A stretch of DNA of 64,000 bases from Heterostelium album PN500 (GCF_000004825.1 NW_008805100.1:186001-250000), one strand, 5' to 3'; positions 12,081-24,227 are shown, counted from the stretch's first letter. Notes: a model not told the origin generated them from the sequence alone. Translations and numbers: made by a program.

Positions 12081-13200
12081 TATCCCGATGAAATGGTCTG
12101 GTCTGGTCTGGTCAGTCACGTGATGATCGCAAGTGTCTTGCCTACCGTTGTTGCTTTGATCATACTCTCTATTACAGCTATTTCAGAATCGCTTGGTAAC
12201 ACAACGTACAGATTAATAGAATAACTTTGGCATACTTGACGATGAGTGACAGCAATACGTTTTTTGAACAAGAACTACGCCAGCTTTGATCATGTTGAAG
12301 ATGGATATCAGTTAGAGACATGACCACCACTTTAAGAGGTGTAATTTGCATGCTGACAACACATTACTCATGTCTGCACCGAGTTAGTAACTGTCTGGAC
12401 GTGCAGAACCACAGGATCCACAGAACCTCCATCAAGCACCTTACATCCTACTTCTGGTTCAGTGGTTACCGACTCATTGGATATTAAAATGTAATACAAT
12501 TAGTTTTACCAACTCAGTACATTCAATATTCATCGATACCGTCACACCAAAACCCCGACAAACCCCACATCAGAGTTACTTTAGCCATCTTCAGAACAAA
12601 GACTTCTTTGACGGTGTCAGCGATCAGTGTACTCTTTTCACAAACTATCAATAATCATCATCATCATCTACAATTTCTTTACTGATGAATAGAATAATGA
12701 AAATAATATTTCAAATGTAAATAATAATAAATAATAATAGAGTGGTAATACAGTAAAGACAGTAACAACAAGCACCACAACAATACTTTAAAATGATCAC
12801 TGATTGGCCATGCTTTCGAAAGTAGATGAGCTTAGCACCCAGATGAACCAATAGCTCACAAACATTGTCACTGTAGAACTAAAATTGGATTCTAATACCA
12901 GATACAGTTGATGCTCAATATCAATTAATTATCATAAAAACACCATCAAAATTAGATTCCTCATCCATATGCGTATTGTTTTTAAACAAATCACAATCGT
13001 ATACAATCAATATTAAAAAATCATTATTATTAGTACTAATATATCCAAGTAATGTGGAGGTACCAAAATTTTTTTTTAAAAACCATCTACCAAAAAAAAG
13101 AAGAATATTATTTGAGAAAAGAGATAAATGAACATCAGAACACATTAAAAAATATATAAATAAATGTCTTCACACTTTAAAAACAATATCGATTTATTAC
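12080..13200. repeat. LINE-derived fragments
   Basis: Contains plus-strand pieces similar to 32,730-33,290 (TCACGTGATGATCGCAAGTG, and CACAGAACCTCCATCAAGCA near 12,420), which elsewhere encode part of a LINE polyprotein just before the reverse transcriptase. The same stretch recurs inverted at about 61,500-62,590. Reading frames are broken. Confidence 0.6.
12885..13025 (+). pseudogene. Diverged kinase-FNIP exon 1 remnant
   Basis: The plus strand reads LIPDTVDAQYQLIII, matching VVPDTVDTQYQLILI of the K exon 1. Its orientation is opposite to the K genes. A reverse-complement copy lies at 61,600-61,760, where FLNKSQPYTINIKKS continues the match to LLNKSESYTINIQKS. It is much more diverged than K1-K6, so it is an older duplicate carried inside the repeat blocks. 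Confidence 0.6.
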
Positions 13201-13276
13201 TCTGTATATTTGTTAAAAATGAACTTCATTATTGACGGTTATTAAGAAATTTTGTTCTAAAAAAATATTAATTTTA

Positions 13277-13465
13277 AAGAGTTCTGTGATATCTCTGGCT
13301 TGGCCTTGGAGAAGCAGACTCTTTCACAATCACTGGTGTGAGCTTACTCATCGAGTTGCTGTTGGTTTTAGCAACGTCACGAATAGAGTCAGAGAGTTGG
13401 CTTTTGCCATCATGGTAAACCAAAGCATCACTAATCCTCTTTGTGTCTCTTATGAACGAATGTTA
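13277..13465. repeat. Shared repeat fragment P
   Basis: Matches 20,520-20,600, 57,335-57,600 and, inverted, 61,190-61,380 (core TTGGAGAAGCAGACTCTTTC). Part of the decayed LINE-like block; coding role not recognised. Confidence 0.6.
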
Positions 13466-13625
13466 CAAAATTTTATTTTTTTTTTAAACAAAAATTTTAA
13501 AGATTAAATTAAAACAAAAATAAGTGACTCTTCAGTTCAAAGTAAAAGTAATGCATAATAGATTATTTGAATTATTATAAAAGAATATCTTACTTAATAT
13601 GTACATATCAAAACAGATTAGTTTA

Positions 13626-13826
13626 TTTCTATTTGATTAGAGGTTGGAATTCGATATGCCCAGTCATACTAGAAAGCTCACAATCTTCAACTTTGTTAAA
13701 TCACTGATTGACCGAGTGGCGTTCTAAGTGGACACTGATAGATATAGCCACTCACAACCTGTACATATCTTCACCTAAATTCATTTTCTTGGATAATGAT
13801 GCACCAAAGTCGCCAACTCTCCTCTC
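13626..13826 (-). repeat. LINE-derived fragment
   Basis: Matches 39,170-39,359 and, inverted, 60,829-61,030; partly similar to 27,470-27,600, where the frame LLAGDFNV recalls the GDFN motif of LINE endonucleases. Broken. Confidence 0.5.
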
Positions 13827-14072
13827 CTATTCAATGTGACTGGAATGCCATTGACCCATCATAGAATTTGAAGAACCTCTAAGCATGGACATCATTAGAT
13901 TGACATCGTTGATAGTTTCTGGGAATAGATGGTTCCTTAAATACAGCCATGCCACACATAGTCGAAAGCCTTGAATGGGTTTGTCAAACAGAGTGATGAT
14001 AGATTCGGCATTGCCAACGGCTGCTGCTGTCCCAACTATCTCTTTCAAAAGTATTATATTGTCGTGGATCAA
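13827..14072 (-). pseudogene. LINE reverse transcriptase fragment
   Basis: The frame reads IHDNIILLKEIV, then IITLFDKPIQGF, then LMMSMLRGSSNSMM. This follows the order of a non-LTR reverse transcriptase N-terminal palm (SIHDNILLLKEII, DQEKAFDRV, MLNGSSN). Directly after it another frame continues as VNGIPVTLNRRGEL, the expected VNG-RRG block, so the fragment is frameshifted. Near-identical copies lie at 28,032-28,220, 39,360-39,605 (both minus) and 60,583-60,828 (plus). Only a few hundred bases of the element survive in each. Confidence 0.7.
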
Positions 14073-14304
14073 TCAACCAGGATGAAACCGTTTTGATAGG
14101 TATTTATGATCTGTAGAGCAATTGTAAGACAAGCATGAATGACATTGCTTTATAGCGTGTAATCGTAGTTTCGTATGTCACCTATTTTTTTTTAATATGT
14201 TAGAGATGATACCTATTTTTAAAGTCAGATGGAATCAGATAATAATATAACTTGTTTATAGTAATTATATTTATAAAAACTAATCTTTACTTTATGTTAT
14301 TTAG

Positions 14305-14398
14305 TTTTCTAGATTTAGAAGTACATGAATTGGTAGATAGATTAGATAATGAAACGAATAATAGATATCATAAATTAAATAGAACTATTGGACAATTG
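14305..14398 (+). pseudogene. Orphan GPN3 exon 3
   Basis: The complete 94-base exon 3 with its acceptor (ATTTAG) and donor (GTATGT) is preserved, encoding [17 protein letters not shown] and following residues. Sequence similarity continues about 20 bases into intron 3 (to TTTACTTG) and then switches to ACCGGAACAAAATG. The same breakpoint occurs after the copies at 28,334, 39,843 and 60,311. Confidence 0.85.
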
Positions 14399-14419
14399 GT
14401 ATGTTTGTTTATGTTTAAA

Positions 14420-15860
14420 CTTTACTTGACCGGAACAAAATGAAATTACAAGTTTCTGGGGTACCGACATGCACCATGGTTATAGATTATAGACAAATGA
14501 TTGCAAATCAAACAGAGTGTTGATAGCTTTTTGTGATGATCTCATTCATAATAGAACATAATATCGAACACAAATATAATATAAATCAATAAACTAAATA
14601 TCAACAATTAGATTCATATGGTACTTCTTAGAATTATAAATTAATACAAATGAATCAATAAAACTTTACCTATACCAATGAAATATATATTTAAACTCGT
14701 TTTTTTATTTTTTGTTATTGTTTTCTTTTTTATCATCTTTTTAGTATTAATAATCAAATTTTGCATTTTTCTGCGGCAGTCAAGCGATCTCGCCCTTCAA
14801 CTGAAGAAAAAAACTCTCGGCAGACCTGAAGGAAACGTGTCACTCACTGCGCGTATCCACAAGAAAACATTCGACAGCGTCCATGGAGTTCTACAAGTAG
14901 AACCGAAAAGCAATGAATCACCATCCTTGACAACTTGTTTGACGACAACCCATAAAGCTGTCACTGGTGTACTGTAACAAAACGACCACTGTGATGTACC
15001 GAATACAACCGACACAGAGAATTAGTGATGCTCTGACTCTGAGAGCGACCATCATAATGATCTCAGTACAAATCACTAGTCTGCAAGCGTGATGTCGATA
15101 AAACTCTAATTGGAACCTCCACGCGTGCTTGTGAAGAAGTCTCTTCCATGTTTGTACAACCAGTATTACTACCCATTCGAAATCAAGAGCAATCACAAGT
15201 TCTAAGAGCACTCAAGTTGAGATGAAGGAACTGTTGACATCTAAAATTCTGATTGAAACACATCTATTGTTGTTTGTTCAAGTCTATTCACAATCGTCTC
15301 CAAGTAAACATGAAGCTATTGTACGGTGTTCTGTCTTCTGTGATAAAAGTTGGTTAACTAACGTCAAAAATCATTATTTTAAATAATTGTGGTTATAACT
15401 TACAAATCTTGAACTACATTATTATTCTAGAATAAACATCTCTGAAACTGGTGGTTCAAAGTCTGTTAAAAGATCAAAAAACATTTCATATATATATCAT
15501 TACTGCTATCATTTGATCTATCTGACTTACAGTTGCCTCTGTCATCTATATAGTGATAAAACATAACCTGTTAATTAGATATTGAATAATGACAACACTC
15601 TATACACCGAATTATAGTACATACACATTATTTACAACTCTGCTGATTTTTAAGTGTTGTATATCTTTATCTTTCAAAGTTAGATGTAATACCATTGACA
15701 AGCCACATTGATTACTATCGATGATTATATTGATATAGTTCCTGTGAATACCGACATTAACATTCTTTCAATGCAAGTAATGCGACAGAAAGTCAAACAC
15801 CGGTGTCGAGCAATTGAGCAGCTCGAACAGATGATTGCTCCTAACATCTTTGATTATCTT
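14420..15860. repeat. Repeat block M, copy 1
   Basis: Closely matches 28,450-29,870 and 39,955-41,390; its first 270 bases recur inverted at 60,036-60,300. It contains conserved but undiagnosed open stretches (for example HKKTFDSVHGVLQVEPKSN) and an antisense partner, both interrupted in at least one copy. I could not assign a protein; a decayed LINE is the likeliest source. Confidence 0.7.
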
Positions 15861-16150
15861 TTATAGTTTATCGATATATAAACATAGTTTTTGAATTGAT
15901 TTTGTTAGTTTTAAGATCGTGAATAAATAGATATCAAATTAGTCTTACCATTAGTAAATTATTGCACTCAGCACATATCATTGATATTATTACTGTTTGT
16001 AAACCTTGTTATTGAAATAAGTATAATTTCGATTTATTAATTGTGAATGACTCTGATTATATTATTACTAATTATTATTTGTCTGATTTCTAGATATAAA
16101 GTTTGTTATTCGTTTTTAAAGTATTCTTGTTGTTATTTTTATGAATAAAA
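15850..16150 (-). pseudogene. Degraded kinase-FNIP exon 1 remnant
   Basis: The plus-strand string TGAATTGATTTTGTTAGTTT, then TCTTACCAT, TCATTGATATTATTACTGTT and AATGACTCTGATT follow the order of K1 exon 1 (9,940-10,170), with many small deletions. No open frame remains. Copies at 29,870-30,160 and 41,390-41,680 share these changes, so decay preceded the block duplication. Confidence 0.65.
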
Positions 16151-16620
16151 TAATAATTTTGCAATAAAAATAAAAATTTCTTTGTTATAAAAATTTTTGA
16201 TCATTATTTTGTTTATTATTTATTTATAATTAAACAATTCTTAAGTTTTATATATCGCCTCGATTTTAAATCGATATTTATGTTTACAAGTTAGAAATGA
16301 TGAATTTATTTGGACTATATTATCTTGAACTCATTGTTTGAATGTATCGATACTAGACAGAGTCAAAAGCATTGAGTGAGTCAAACATCGTGACGATAGC
16401 TTTCGCGAGTCAATGGCTGCCTCAATGATCTCTTTAAAAAGTGTTGTATTGTCTTGGATCAATCAATCTACATGGGATGAAACCAGTTTGATAGTGTAAT
16501 AGAGTAATAGTAAGAACGTTCACAAATAAATATTAAATATAGATCGATTTATTGCTGTTGGTTGTTTAAGAGTATGTAAATACTTACATTATAATATCAA
16601 TAGAAAAATATGGAATTGTT
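16150..16620. other. AT-rich tail of block M
   Basis: Matches 31,556-31,990 and 41,690-42,150. It includes a short LINE-like piece (GAGTCAAACATCGTGACGATAG) and a segment resembling the GPN3 exon 2 upstream region. No gene. Confidence 0.5.
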
Positions 16621-16639
16621 TTATTTAATAGGTTGTTGT

Positions 16640-17145
16640 GAAAATATAGTCTGTTTCAATAGATATATAATGTTATCACAGTGGATGAGATGCGAATGAG
16701 ATGGAAACCTGGAAACATTCATCACTCTGTTTGACTTGTTCAAGTCAAGGTGTTTGACTATGTTTATCATGACTGCATTGAAAAAAACTCTAGCTCCTGC
16801 AAATCGGGTATCGCCAGAAACTATGTATGATCCTCTGTGCTTCAGGATCCACAGAACCTTCATCAAGCACCTTACATCCTACTTCTTCAGTGGTCACCAA
16901 TTCATTGGATAATAGATGCTTTCTACTCATTCTACGAGAAGAGCAGCATTGTTGTGATGCTGCTCAACCAATCACTCTGAAAGAAGTTGTGTGTGCGATC
17001 AATACAATTAGTTTTACCAACTCAGCACATTCAATATTCATCAATACCGTCACCAAATTGTCTCTTTCAAAAGTATTATATTGTTGTTGATCAATCAACC
17101 AGGATGAAACCGTTTTAATAGTTATTTATGATCTGTTGTAGAGAA
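16640..17145 (+). pseudogene. LINE fragments (pre-RT region)
   Basis: Plus-strand frames read DAAQPITLKEVVCAINTI and SFTNSAHSIFINTVT (16,960-17,060). PIT-EV-AI-I is the conserved stretch just upstream of the reverse transcriptase in LINEs. Flanking pieces match 32,040-32,200 and 33,060-33,300. Frameshifted and truncated. Confidence 0.6.
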
Positions 17146-17194
17146 CAATTGTAAGTCAAACATGAATGACATTTTATTATATAAACTAATCTTT

Positions 17195-17548
17195 ATCTTG
17201 GATTAGATAATGAAATAAATAATAGATATCATAAAATTAAATAGAACTATTGGACAATTGGTATGTTTGTTTATGTTTAAACTTTACTTGGTGAATGCAA
17301 TCATTAAAGTTATATAAGTATAGTGTTTTATTAACATGTTTTTTAAATTAAAATTAAAGTTGGAAGATTATAGTTTGGTTGGATATCCCACTTGATATTT
17401 CAGATCAAGAGAGTATTGGTTTTTTATTGGCACAGATAGATAATTCAATACAGTATGGTGAAGATGTCGAACCACAAGATCCAAACGACCAATACTTTGA
17501 AGAAGATGAAGATGCTGATGATGGTGCTTTCGATAATTACAACAATTA
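17195..17548 (+). pseudogene. GPN3 exons 3-4, broken
   Basis: A 5'-truncated exon 3 (one extra A in CATAAAATT), the normal intron 3 and exon 4 up to the acidic tail ([10 protein letters not shown]). A two-base deletion near 17,380 (GGATATCCC instead of GGATATATCCC) shifts exon 4. It sits directly downstream of LINE fragments and converges on K2, as the intact gene does on K1. Confidence 0.85.
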
Positions 17549-17725
17549 AATAAATTATTAAACTTCAAAAGTTAATCAAGCATTTAAGTTTATCAGTTCT
17601 CCAATAGTAGTCAAATTAATTATGTAGTTCTGGAATTTAAATTACAGATTAAATATTCCAATGTTGACTATCCACTTGTAACTTCAAACTTTTTTTTTTA
17701 AATTTTTTAATTTATTTATTAATTT

Positions 17726-20233
17726 TTATAAAATGATATTTGTGTTATGTAAAAGTAGAGCAATGATGTATTCTCCTTTGATTTGATTGTTCTGAGAATC
17801 GACAAATGAATCACTGATCTTGGATAGATTGTGTGTTGAATAATATTCTGGATAGAATTCTTTGATAAATGAAAGTGAATCTTGAGAATTTGTCAATTGT
17901 AATGTTGTTATTGTTTGAGTGTGTCGATAAAGACCATCATTAATTTCAAGAATTTTTAGATTTAAAGCTAATTTGCTTTGATTTATCGAGTCTTTTTGTA
18001 TTCCACCAATAATGAGTGACGAAATTGATTTTCGTAAGTCACCGACTGATAATATTTGATCGAATTTATATCCAAATGATAATGATTTCAGTGATTTAGG
18101 TAACACACCGACTGATAATATTTGATTGAATTCAGGACCAAACTCCAATGATTTCAGTGATTTAGGTAATACACCGACTGATAATATTTGATTGAAGAAA
18201 TATCCAAACACCAATGATTTAAGTGATTTAGGTAACACACCAACTGATAATATTTGATTGAATTCAATTCCAAACACCAATGATTCAAGTGATTGAGGTA
18301 AAACACCAACTGATAATATTTGATTGAATTTAGATCCAAACTCCAATGATTCAAGTGATTCAGGTAACACACCAACTGATAATATTTGATTGAAATCATT
18401 TCCAAACACCAATGATTCAAGTGATTCAGGTAACACACCAACTGATAATATTTGATTGAATTCTAATCCAAACACCAATGATTCAAGTGATTCAGGTAAT
18501 ACACCGACTGATAATATTTGATTGAATCCATATCCAAATGATAATGATCTCAGATTTGGAGGGAGTGAATTAGATTGCAATGGTTGATTAAATTCATTAC
18601 CAAATTCAATTTCAGTGATATTGACTGAGCTGTTTTTGAATGTAGTATTTAAATTGAATGTAATTGAATGTTGATTGGTGATGGTTTCAATATATTGGTT
18701 TAATAATTGATTCAATGATTCTCTATTCTTTGGACTCTGATCCAACAATCGGTGAATAAATTCAATCAATTGTTTTGAATATCTGTATTCTGAAATCTTA
18801 ATTTCATCAGTAGTTTTGAATAATTCATGATTATTTCGATCATCTTGATGACTGATCAATTTAAATATTCAAAAATATAGAGTTAATATCTGATTGATAA
18901 TAATATTTTAAAAATGATTATTCGAGTATTTACCAACATAATAATTTGAGAATTGTTGATCCAATTGAAAAGATGTCACATGATTGTGCATATTGTCTGT
19001 TCATTGCTTCCTAATTTTTATTATAGTTTTGATTTAGTTTAAAATATATTTAATAATCAATTAATAGAATATACATACTGGTGAAATATAACCAAGTGTT
19101 CCACGTGTTGCATTTATAAGTGTATTTAAATTCATATCAAAAATGGATGGATCTGATATTTCTTTCGAATTTGAAACACTTGTTATGACAACAGGTGCCT
19201 TGAAAAATACATTTGAATCTTGATATTCAATGATTGTTGATTGATCAATGAATTTACAACATCCAAAATCACCAAGAATCAAAGTACCATAACCAATGAA
19301 TATGTTTGATGGTTTGATATCACAATGAACAATTCCATGTTTATCAAGTTCCAAAAGAATATTGAAAAGTTCTGAAATATAATCAATAATATCTGATTCT
19401 TCAAAGATCCTATTTTTATGTTCAATATAAATGTGGTTAATTGTAATATTCCTATCTTGATAAATATTTTATACATACAGATTTTGATCAGTTAAATGTT
19501 TATACTTTTGAGAAAGATCACCACCATCACAATAATAAGTGATGATATGAAAGATTTGATTGTCTTTATCATGATGATAGTCAACAAGTTGAACAAATCT
19601 CCAATTATCTTTGAGTAATTTCATTGCTTTGATTTCATTCTCAGCTCTTTCATAAGATTTCTGATTATCTTTACCTTTATAGTTTATCTTTTTATAAACA
19701 CACTTTTGAATTGATTTTGTTAGTTTTATAATTGTCAATTGATTAATTACATTGAAAAATGATCTTACCAATCTTTTATGATCAGTACCACACACTAAAT
19801 ATACATCATTGATATTATTACTGTTTGTAAATCTTGATATTGAATGATATTGTTTGTTATTAATGATGTGTGTTTGTTTGAAATAGTCAAACGTGTCTTT
19901 AAATTGACTTTTTTGAATATCTTGAAGTTTGATTATGTATGATTCTGATTTGTTTAAAAGTATCGATAGATTTAAGAGTGAATTTGAAATGATTAATATT
20001 AATTGATATTGAGTATCGATTGTATCTGGTACTACAATCTCATCATTAGTTTTAATATTTCCGATTAATATGATATTTGTGTGTTGTTCATTATCTTTAT
20101 CTTTCAAATGATTATGAACTAAAACTATTAGATCATTATTAAATTCATAATTAATAAATTTCAATACATTCTTTCCATTGATTAATCTATCTGTTTTCTC
20201 GATTCTATTTGTATTTGTATTCATTTTGAACAT
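17726..20233 (-). CDS. Protein kinase-FNIP repeat protein K2 (intact)
   Basis: Exons 20233-19479, 19409-19079, 19010-18934 and 18851-17726 join in phase to 762 residues, with the same four-exon plan as K1. Exon 1 ends in a GTATGT donor and exon 2 opens with IFEESDIIDYISELFN. The kinase has the non-RD loop HCDIKPSN, GDFGCCKF and ISPE. The FNIP array has only nine units against 20 in K1, which accounts for the shorter protein; the C-terminal tail (INQSKLALNLKILEINDG ... GEYIIALLLHNTNIIL) is conserved. No frame break seen. Its 5' flank matches that of K1 for about 100 bases. Expression is unknown, but an open frame over four spliced exons in such decayed surroundings argues for recent duplication or selection. 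Confidence 0.87.
18045..18545 (-). repeat. FNIP coding repeat array of K2 (9 units)
   Basis: 66-bp units with the same near-invariant core as K1; the last unit reads FDQ in place of FNQ. Confidence 0.88.
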
Positions 20234-20515
20234 TATTCTATATTTTATCAAAAATGATTGTTTGCAAAATCATTGCACCTGTTAAGTGTGGTGGTCATTA
20301 ATAATTTTATTAAAATTTAAAACCAAAAATAATAATCACAAAAAAATTTTGGCTTTACAGCACATTGTAAAAATATTATTCTTTTATTACACTTTATATT
20401 TGTTAAAAATGAACCTCATTATTGGCGGTTGTTAAGAAAGTTTGTTTGTACAATTGATTGATAATAGCGTGATTTGATAACTTTATTCTCTTTATTTATT
20501 TTTAATATTAATATT
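20234..20515. promoter_or_regulatory. K2 upstream region
   Basis: Shares the K-type 5' flank (ATGATTGTTTGCAAAATCAT), then AT-rich sequence grading into repeat block P. No gene. Confidence 0.45.
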
Positions 20516-21730
20516 AAAGAGTTATGTGATATCTCTGGCTTGGAGAAGCAGACTCTTTCACAATCACTGGTGTGCGTTACTCATCGAGTTGCTGTTGGTT
20601 TTATCGACGTCATGCATAGTTGCTGTGAAGGAATGGCAGAGGCACCGGTGTGGACATTGTTAAAACCAACTCTGAGTCGACCTAATGTTACGACCAACAT
20701 CAATGCTAAAACCATTGTCGATAACTGATGTTTGTGTTATTCACAATGAATGGAGTTCAACATAACATTCTCACTATCTAAGACTCGACTACCAATCATG
20801 ATGCCACAGATATTACCTCGAGGTTCACCACCATGATGCTATCGGAAAGACGCCTGCTTCCATTGGAACCAATGTGGTAACTTTGTTACAGTCTACCGCA
20901 CACAAACCATCATGGTTTGGGTGTTCAACAGGATGACTCGTCTCACCAGCAAAACATTGGATAATTTGCCAACTGGAAGTATTGACTTTTAGTGAGATCT
21001 CGACAGTAATAATCATGCATCTCATTCATGATCTACCTATCGGTTATCTGATGGCGTATCGCTACCCAGTCTATTCACACACAAACTGTAAAGATAGCAT
21101 TTGTTATCATATGAATCTATTGTATGGTGATTTGTCATCTATGATCAAACAGTTGGTTAACAAACGTCAAATCTCTCTGAATGTTAATTAATATAGTTAT
21201 AACTTACAAGTTTGGAACTTGACCAGAATAAACTTCTCTGAACCTGATGGTGGTTAAAAACTTTGTCAAAAGATTAAAAAGAACGTTTATACAACTCATT
21301 ACATCTACCATTCGGTCTATCTGGGTTACCGTTACCTGTTATCTCTGTTTGGTGAATAAAACAACACGATCAATTAGTAAGATATTTGATAATGCCAACA
21401 GCATTCTCTCTCTATAGATATTATTTAGTATAGTTACATACACATTATTTACAACTCTCCAAGTGGTTGGTAAACTCTGAATCGACATCTTCATAAATGA
21501 TCACACCATTATTTGGAAAGATAGAATCAATCTCAAGATTATCTCTAAGCACACCGTTCTATGTAATACCGATTGTTATTGGAGTAGTTGATGCTGTTGT
21601 TGTGGTTGTTGTTGTTGCTTTATTCAACAACAGACTATCTGCATTATTGTTATTCCTGTTGATCGATCCTCTTGAAACTGTGCTTGTTGTTGTGTAACTA
21701 ATGGTTGACCAGATTGTCTAAACTACTATA
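20515..21730. repeat. Repeat block P, copy 1
   Basis: Near-identical to 57,330-58,715. It contains long fragments without an assignable family (for example SSMIKQLVNKRQISL at 21,140-21,190, recurring at 58,135 and in diverged form at 11,290 and 15,330). At 21,560-21,720 the minus strand holds a Thr/Asn-rich stretch that in copy 2 adjoins the Gln/Ser-rich host fragment of block A. Frames are broken. Confidence 0.65.
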
Positions 21731-21914
21731 ATTATTGCTGATAATTTCATTCTCTTCTTTCTTTGTTAATTTTATTTTATTTTAATTTGTAAATTCTATT
21801 CTAAAATAATAAATAGATGATAAATCAAACTTTATAAAAATTATTCATTTGAAATGAACGAGTAATATTAATTACCTTTTTTATTTTTTTTGCTTCTACT
21901 AGTTTTAATTATTT

Positions 21915-22540
21915 TTATTTATAGGAAAAGAAGATTGTTGAAGTAAAACTTGTTGATTTCTTTGAAGTGGTTGAAGTTGTTGTTGATGTTGATGTATGTG
22001 ATAGTGATTGAGGTGGCGTTGAATAATAGATAATATCTTCTGGACTGATACTCTTTGATTCACTTCCTGTCGCGTCTTTTCGAAAATTTGACCGATCAGC
22101 TTGATTGGCTTGACTCTGAGCTTTGTCTCTCGAACCCACTTTCTTATTGTCTGTGTCTCTGTCTCTTCATGTGCAAACAACTCGTAGAATGTTGTTGGTC
22201 ACCAAAGAAATCGAGGAATCGACCACCTTCGAATACCACAATCTGAACAACTCGATTGGTCAATCAAATATCTATTCAGAGCATCGAATCCAAACTGATC
22301 GTATTTCTTTCTCATGTTTGGATCTGACAACACATGATATGCCTGACCAATTCTCTTAAACATTTCCTCTGCATATTGTTGATCATATCTATTCTTATCC
22401 TAAAAATATATATATATATTTAAACAAAATTATTAATAACCATCTATCTATCTCTCATTGTCTTATTTTAATTAATTAACTTACTGCCGGATCCTGAAAT
22501 TTAGTTTCTAATTGATAATATTCTTTTCTAATCAGTTAAA
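21915..22540 (-). pseudogene. J-domain (DnaJ-like) protein fragment
   Basis: Minus strand: RKEYYQLETKFQDPA ends at a GTAAGT donor (22,485). After an intron ending in TTTTTAG, the frame resumes at 22,399 with DKNRYDQQYAEEMFKRIGQA and YHVLSDPNMRKKYDQFGFDA. This is the HPD-distal half of a J domain (helices III-IV); the HPD itself is replaced by QDPADKN. Further on the frame shifts (GGRFLDFFGDQQ appears in another frame), and a Ser/Thr- or Gln-rich C-terminus follows. The start is missing. J proteins stimulate Hsp70 ATPase, but this copy looks dead and is flanked by a LINE fragment. Confidence 0.7.
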
Positions 22541-22559
22541 ACAACTCTAGAACCAACAC

Positions 22560-23025
22560 TGTGAACCTCGAGAACTTGATCTAACTCTCGAAGAAGGAAG
22601 CTGACTAGACTGCAACGTGTGTGGTCAGCAAACTGAATGAGTTTGGTAAAGTAGATAGGTCGAGTCGTGCCACTTTCGGTGAATTGACCATTGAAAAGCA
22701 GTGCGCTATAAGGTAGATATTTGATCGAGTTTTGTCATCAAAGATGGTTCTCAACCAAACATCCGATTACAATCGCGAACAGTGATGGGAAGTGGTAATC
22801 ACTTTGATTGAGTTTCACTGCAGATATCGAACCAGTCGGGATGTAAGAAATGCCATTGACAAGTTGATAGGATGTCCTTTGATATAGTTCTTGGGAATAC
22901 CGACATTTACAAGCGTTCTTTCAATGCAGTCATGAGACACATAGTTAAACTCCTGGAGCAGCTCGAACAGAGTAATGATAGCTCCAGTGTTGCCATTCGA
23001 AATATCAATGATCTCTTTCATAACA
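22560..23025 (-). pseudogene. LINE reverse transcriptase fragment
   Basis: Minus strand reads NYVSHDCIERTLVNVGIPKN (the palm segment after the catalytic Asp of LINEs), then a GPISYIPTGSI-like stretch, and in another frame LIQFADHTRCSLVS, which corresponds to the FADD catalytic box with the second Asp changed to His. Several frame breaks. It abuts the J-domain fragment on one side and a kinase remnant on the other. Confidence 0.72.
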
Positions 23026-23029
23026 TTTT

Positions 23030-23480
23030 TGACTATCTTTATAATCTATCTATTTATAAACACACATTGATTTTGTTAGTTTTACGATGGTCAATTGATT
23101 GATTAGATATCAAATTAGTCTTACCATTAATCTATTGTTGCACCAAAAGTAACTATCATTGATATTATTACTGTTTGTAAATCATGTTATTGATTGATGA
23201 TAGATAATTCTTCTAATTTTGATTTATTATTTGTGAATGACTCTGATTTTATTATTACTAATAGATATCCAGTATCGAGTGTATCTGGTATTACAATTGT
23301 ATTATCAATATGATTTTTTTGAGTTGTTCATCATCTTTATCTTTAAGATCATTATATTTACTAATTGATTAAGTAAAAATCAACTCTAAATTTCAATATA
23401 TATATCTTCAATTAATTATTATATATCTATCTGATTTTTCTATATAATATTATTTGATATTCATTTTTATAAAAAAAATC
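23030..23480 (-). pseudogene. Degraded kinase-FNIP exon 1 remnant
   Basis: Follows K exon 1 order: TTATAAACACACATTGATTT, a TCAATTGATTGATTA segment, TCATTGATATTATTACTGTT, GTATCTGGTATTACAATTGT and TTGTTCATCATCTTTATCTT, ending near TCTATCTGATTTTTC. Peppered with deletions; no open frame. A sister copy lies at 33,330-33,760. Confidence 0.68.
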
Positions 23481-24220
23481 AAAAGTCACCAACATATTTT
23501 TATGATTTAAGTGTTAATTTAAATTAATTGATTAACACAAACGTTACCTGCTTTAAAATCAGTGCACAATATACATAAAACTTTATCTTTGTTTAAAAAT
23601 ATTGATCAAAAATAAAAATTACAATCTACACAAGATAGAAATGATGAATTGAATTGGTGATTATTATTTGATTCGCATTTAAAGCATTAATAGAGTTAGT
23701 GTATGATTTTGTAATATCATTCAGTAAGAGACACCATTATCGATCAAATACAATCTATATAATGACAAAAGAAACTATTTATTTATCAAACAGAAAATAA
23801 ACTTATATCTCTTTAACCAATAGTGAAGCATTGATCTACCTGTGTCTATTTTTAAAATTCTAATATTTAATATTCATAGAGAATTAAGAGTGTTTATTTG
23901 ACTGTTAGTATTAAGATTTAAACGACGTTCTCTTTAGATTTTATTTATTAATATCAAATACAAATTTTAGAAAAAAAAGATAGAAATCAAACAACTTGAT
24001 CTGCGGTAGACCATAAGTTAAATGACTCGTTCTTTAAATGTAGTGATACTAGACAGAGTCAAAAGCATTAGTGTAATACAGTAATTTTAATCACGTTCAC
24101 AAATAAATATTAAAAATAGAACTATTTAGTGCTGTTGGTTGTTTAAGAGTATGTAAATACTTACATTATAATATCAATATAAATATAGAATTGTTTTATT
24201 AATAAGTTGTTGTTGTTGTA
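23480..24220. repeat. Repeat block N, copy 1 (non-coding)
   Basis: AT-rich, matching 33,760-34,480 almost throughout. No coding stretch recognised. Confidence 0.6.
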
Positions 24221-24227
24221 TAAATGT

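Noticed and set aside
14797-15211. Overlapping antisense frames in block M (MSVVFGTSQWSFCYS...) also seen at 28,770 and 40,292
   Set aside because: Conserved only because the DNA block is duplicated; the plus strand is equally open and neither shows a recognisable domain, so I did not call a gene.
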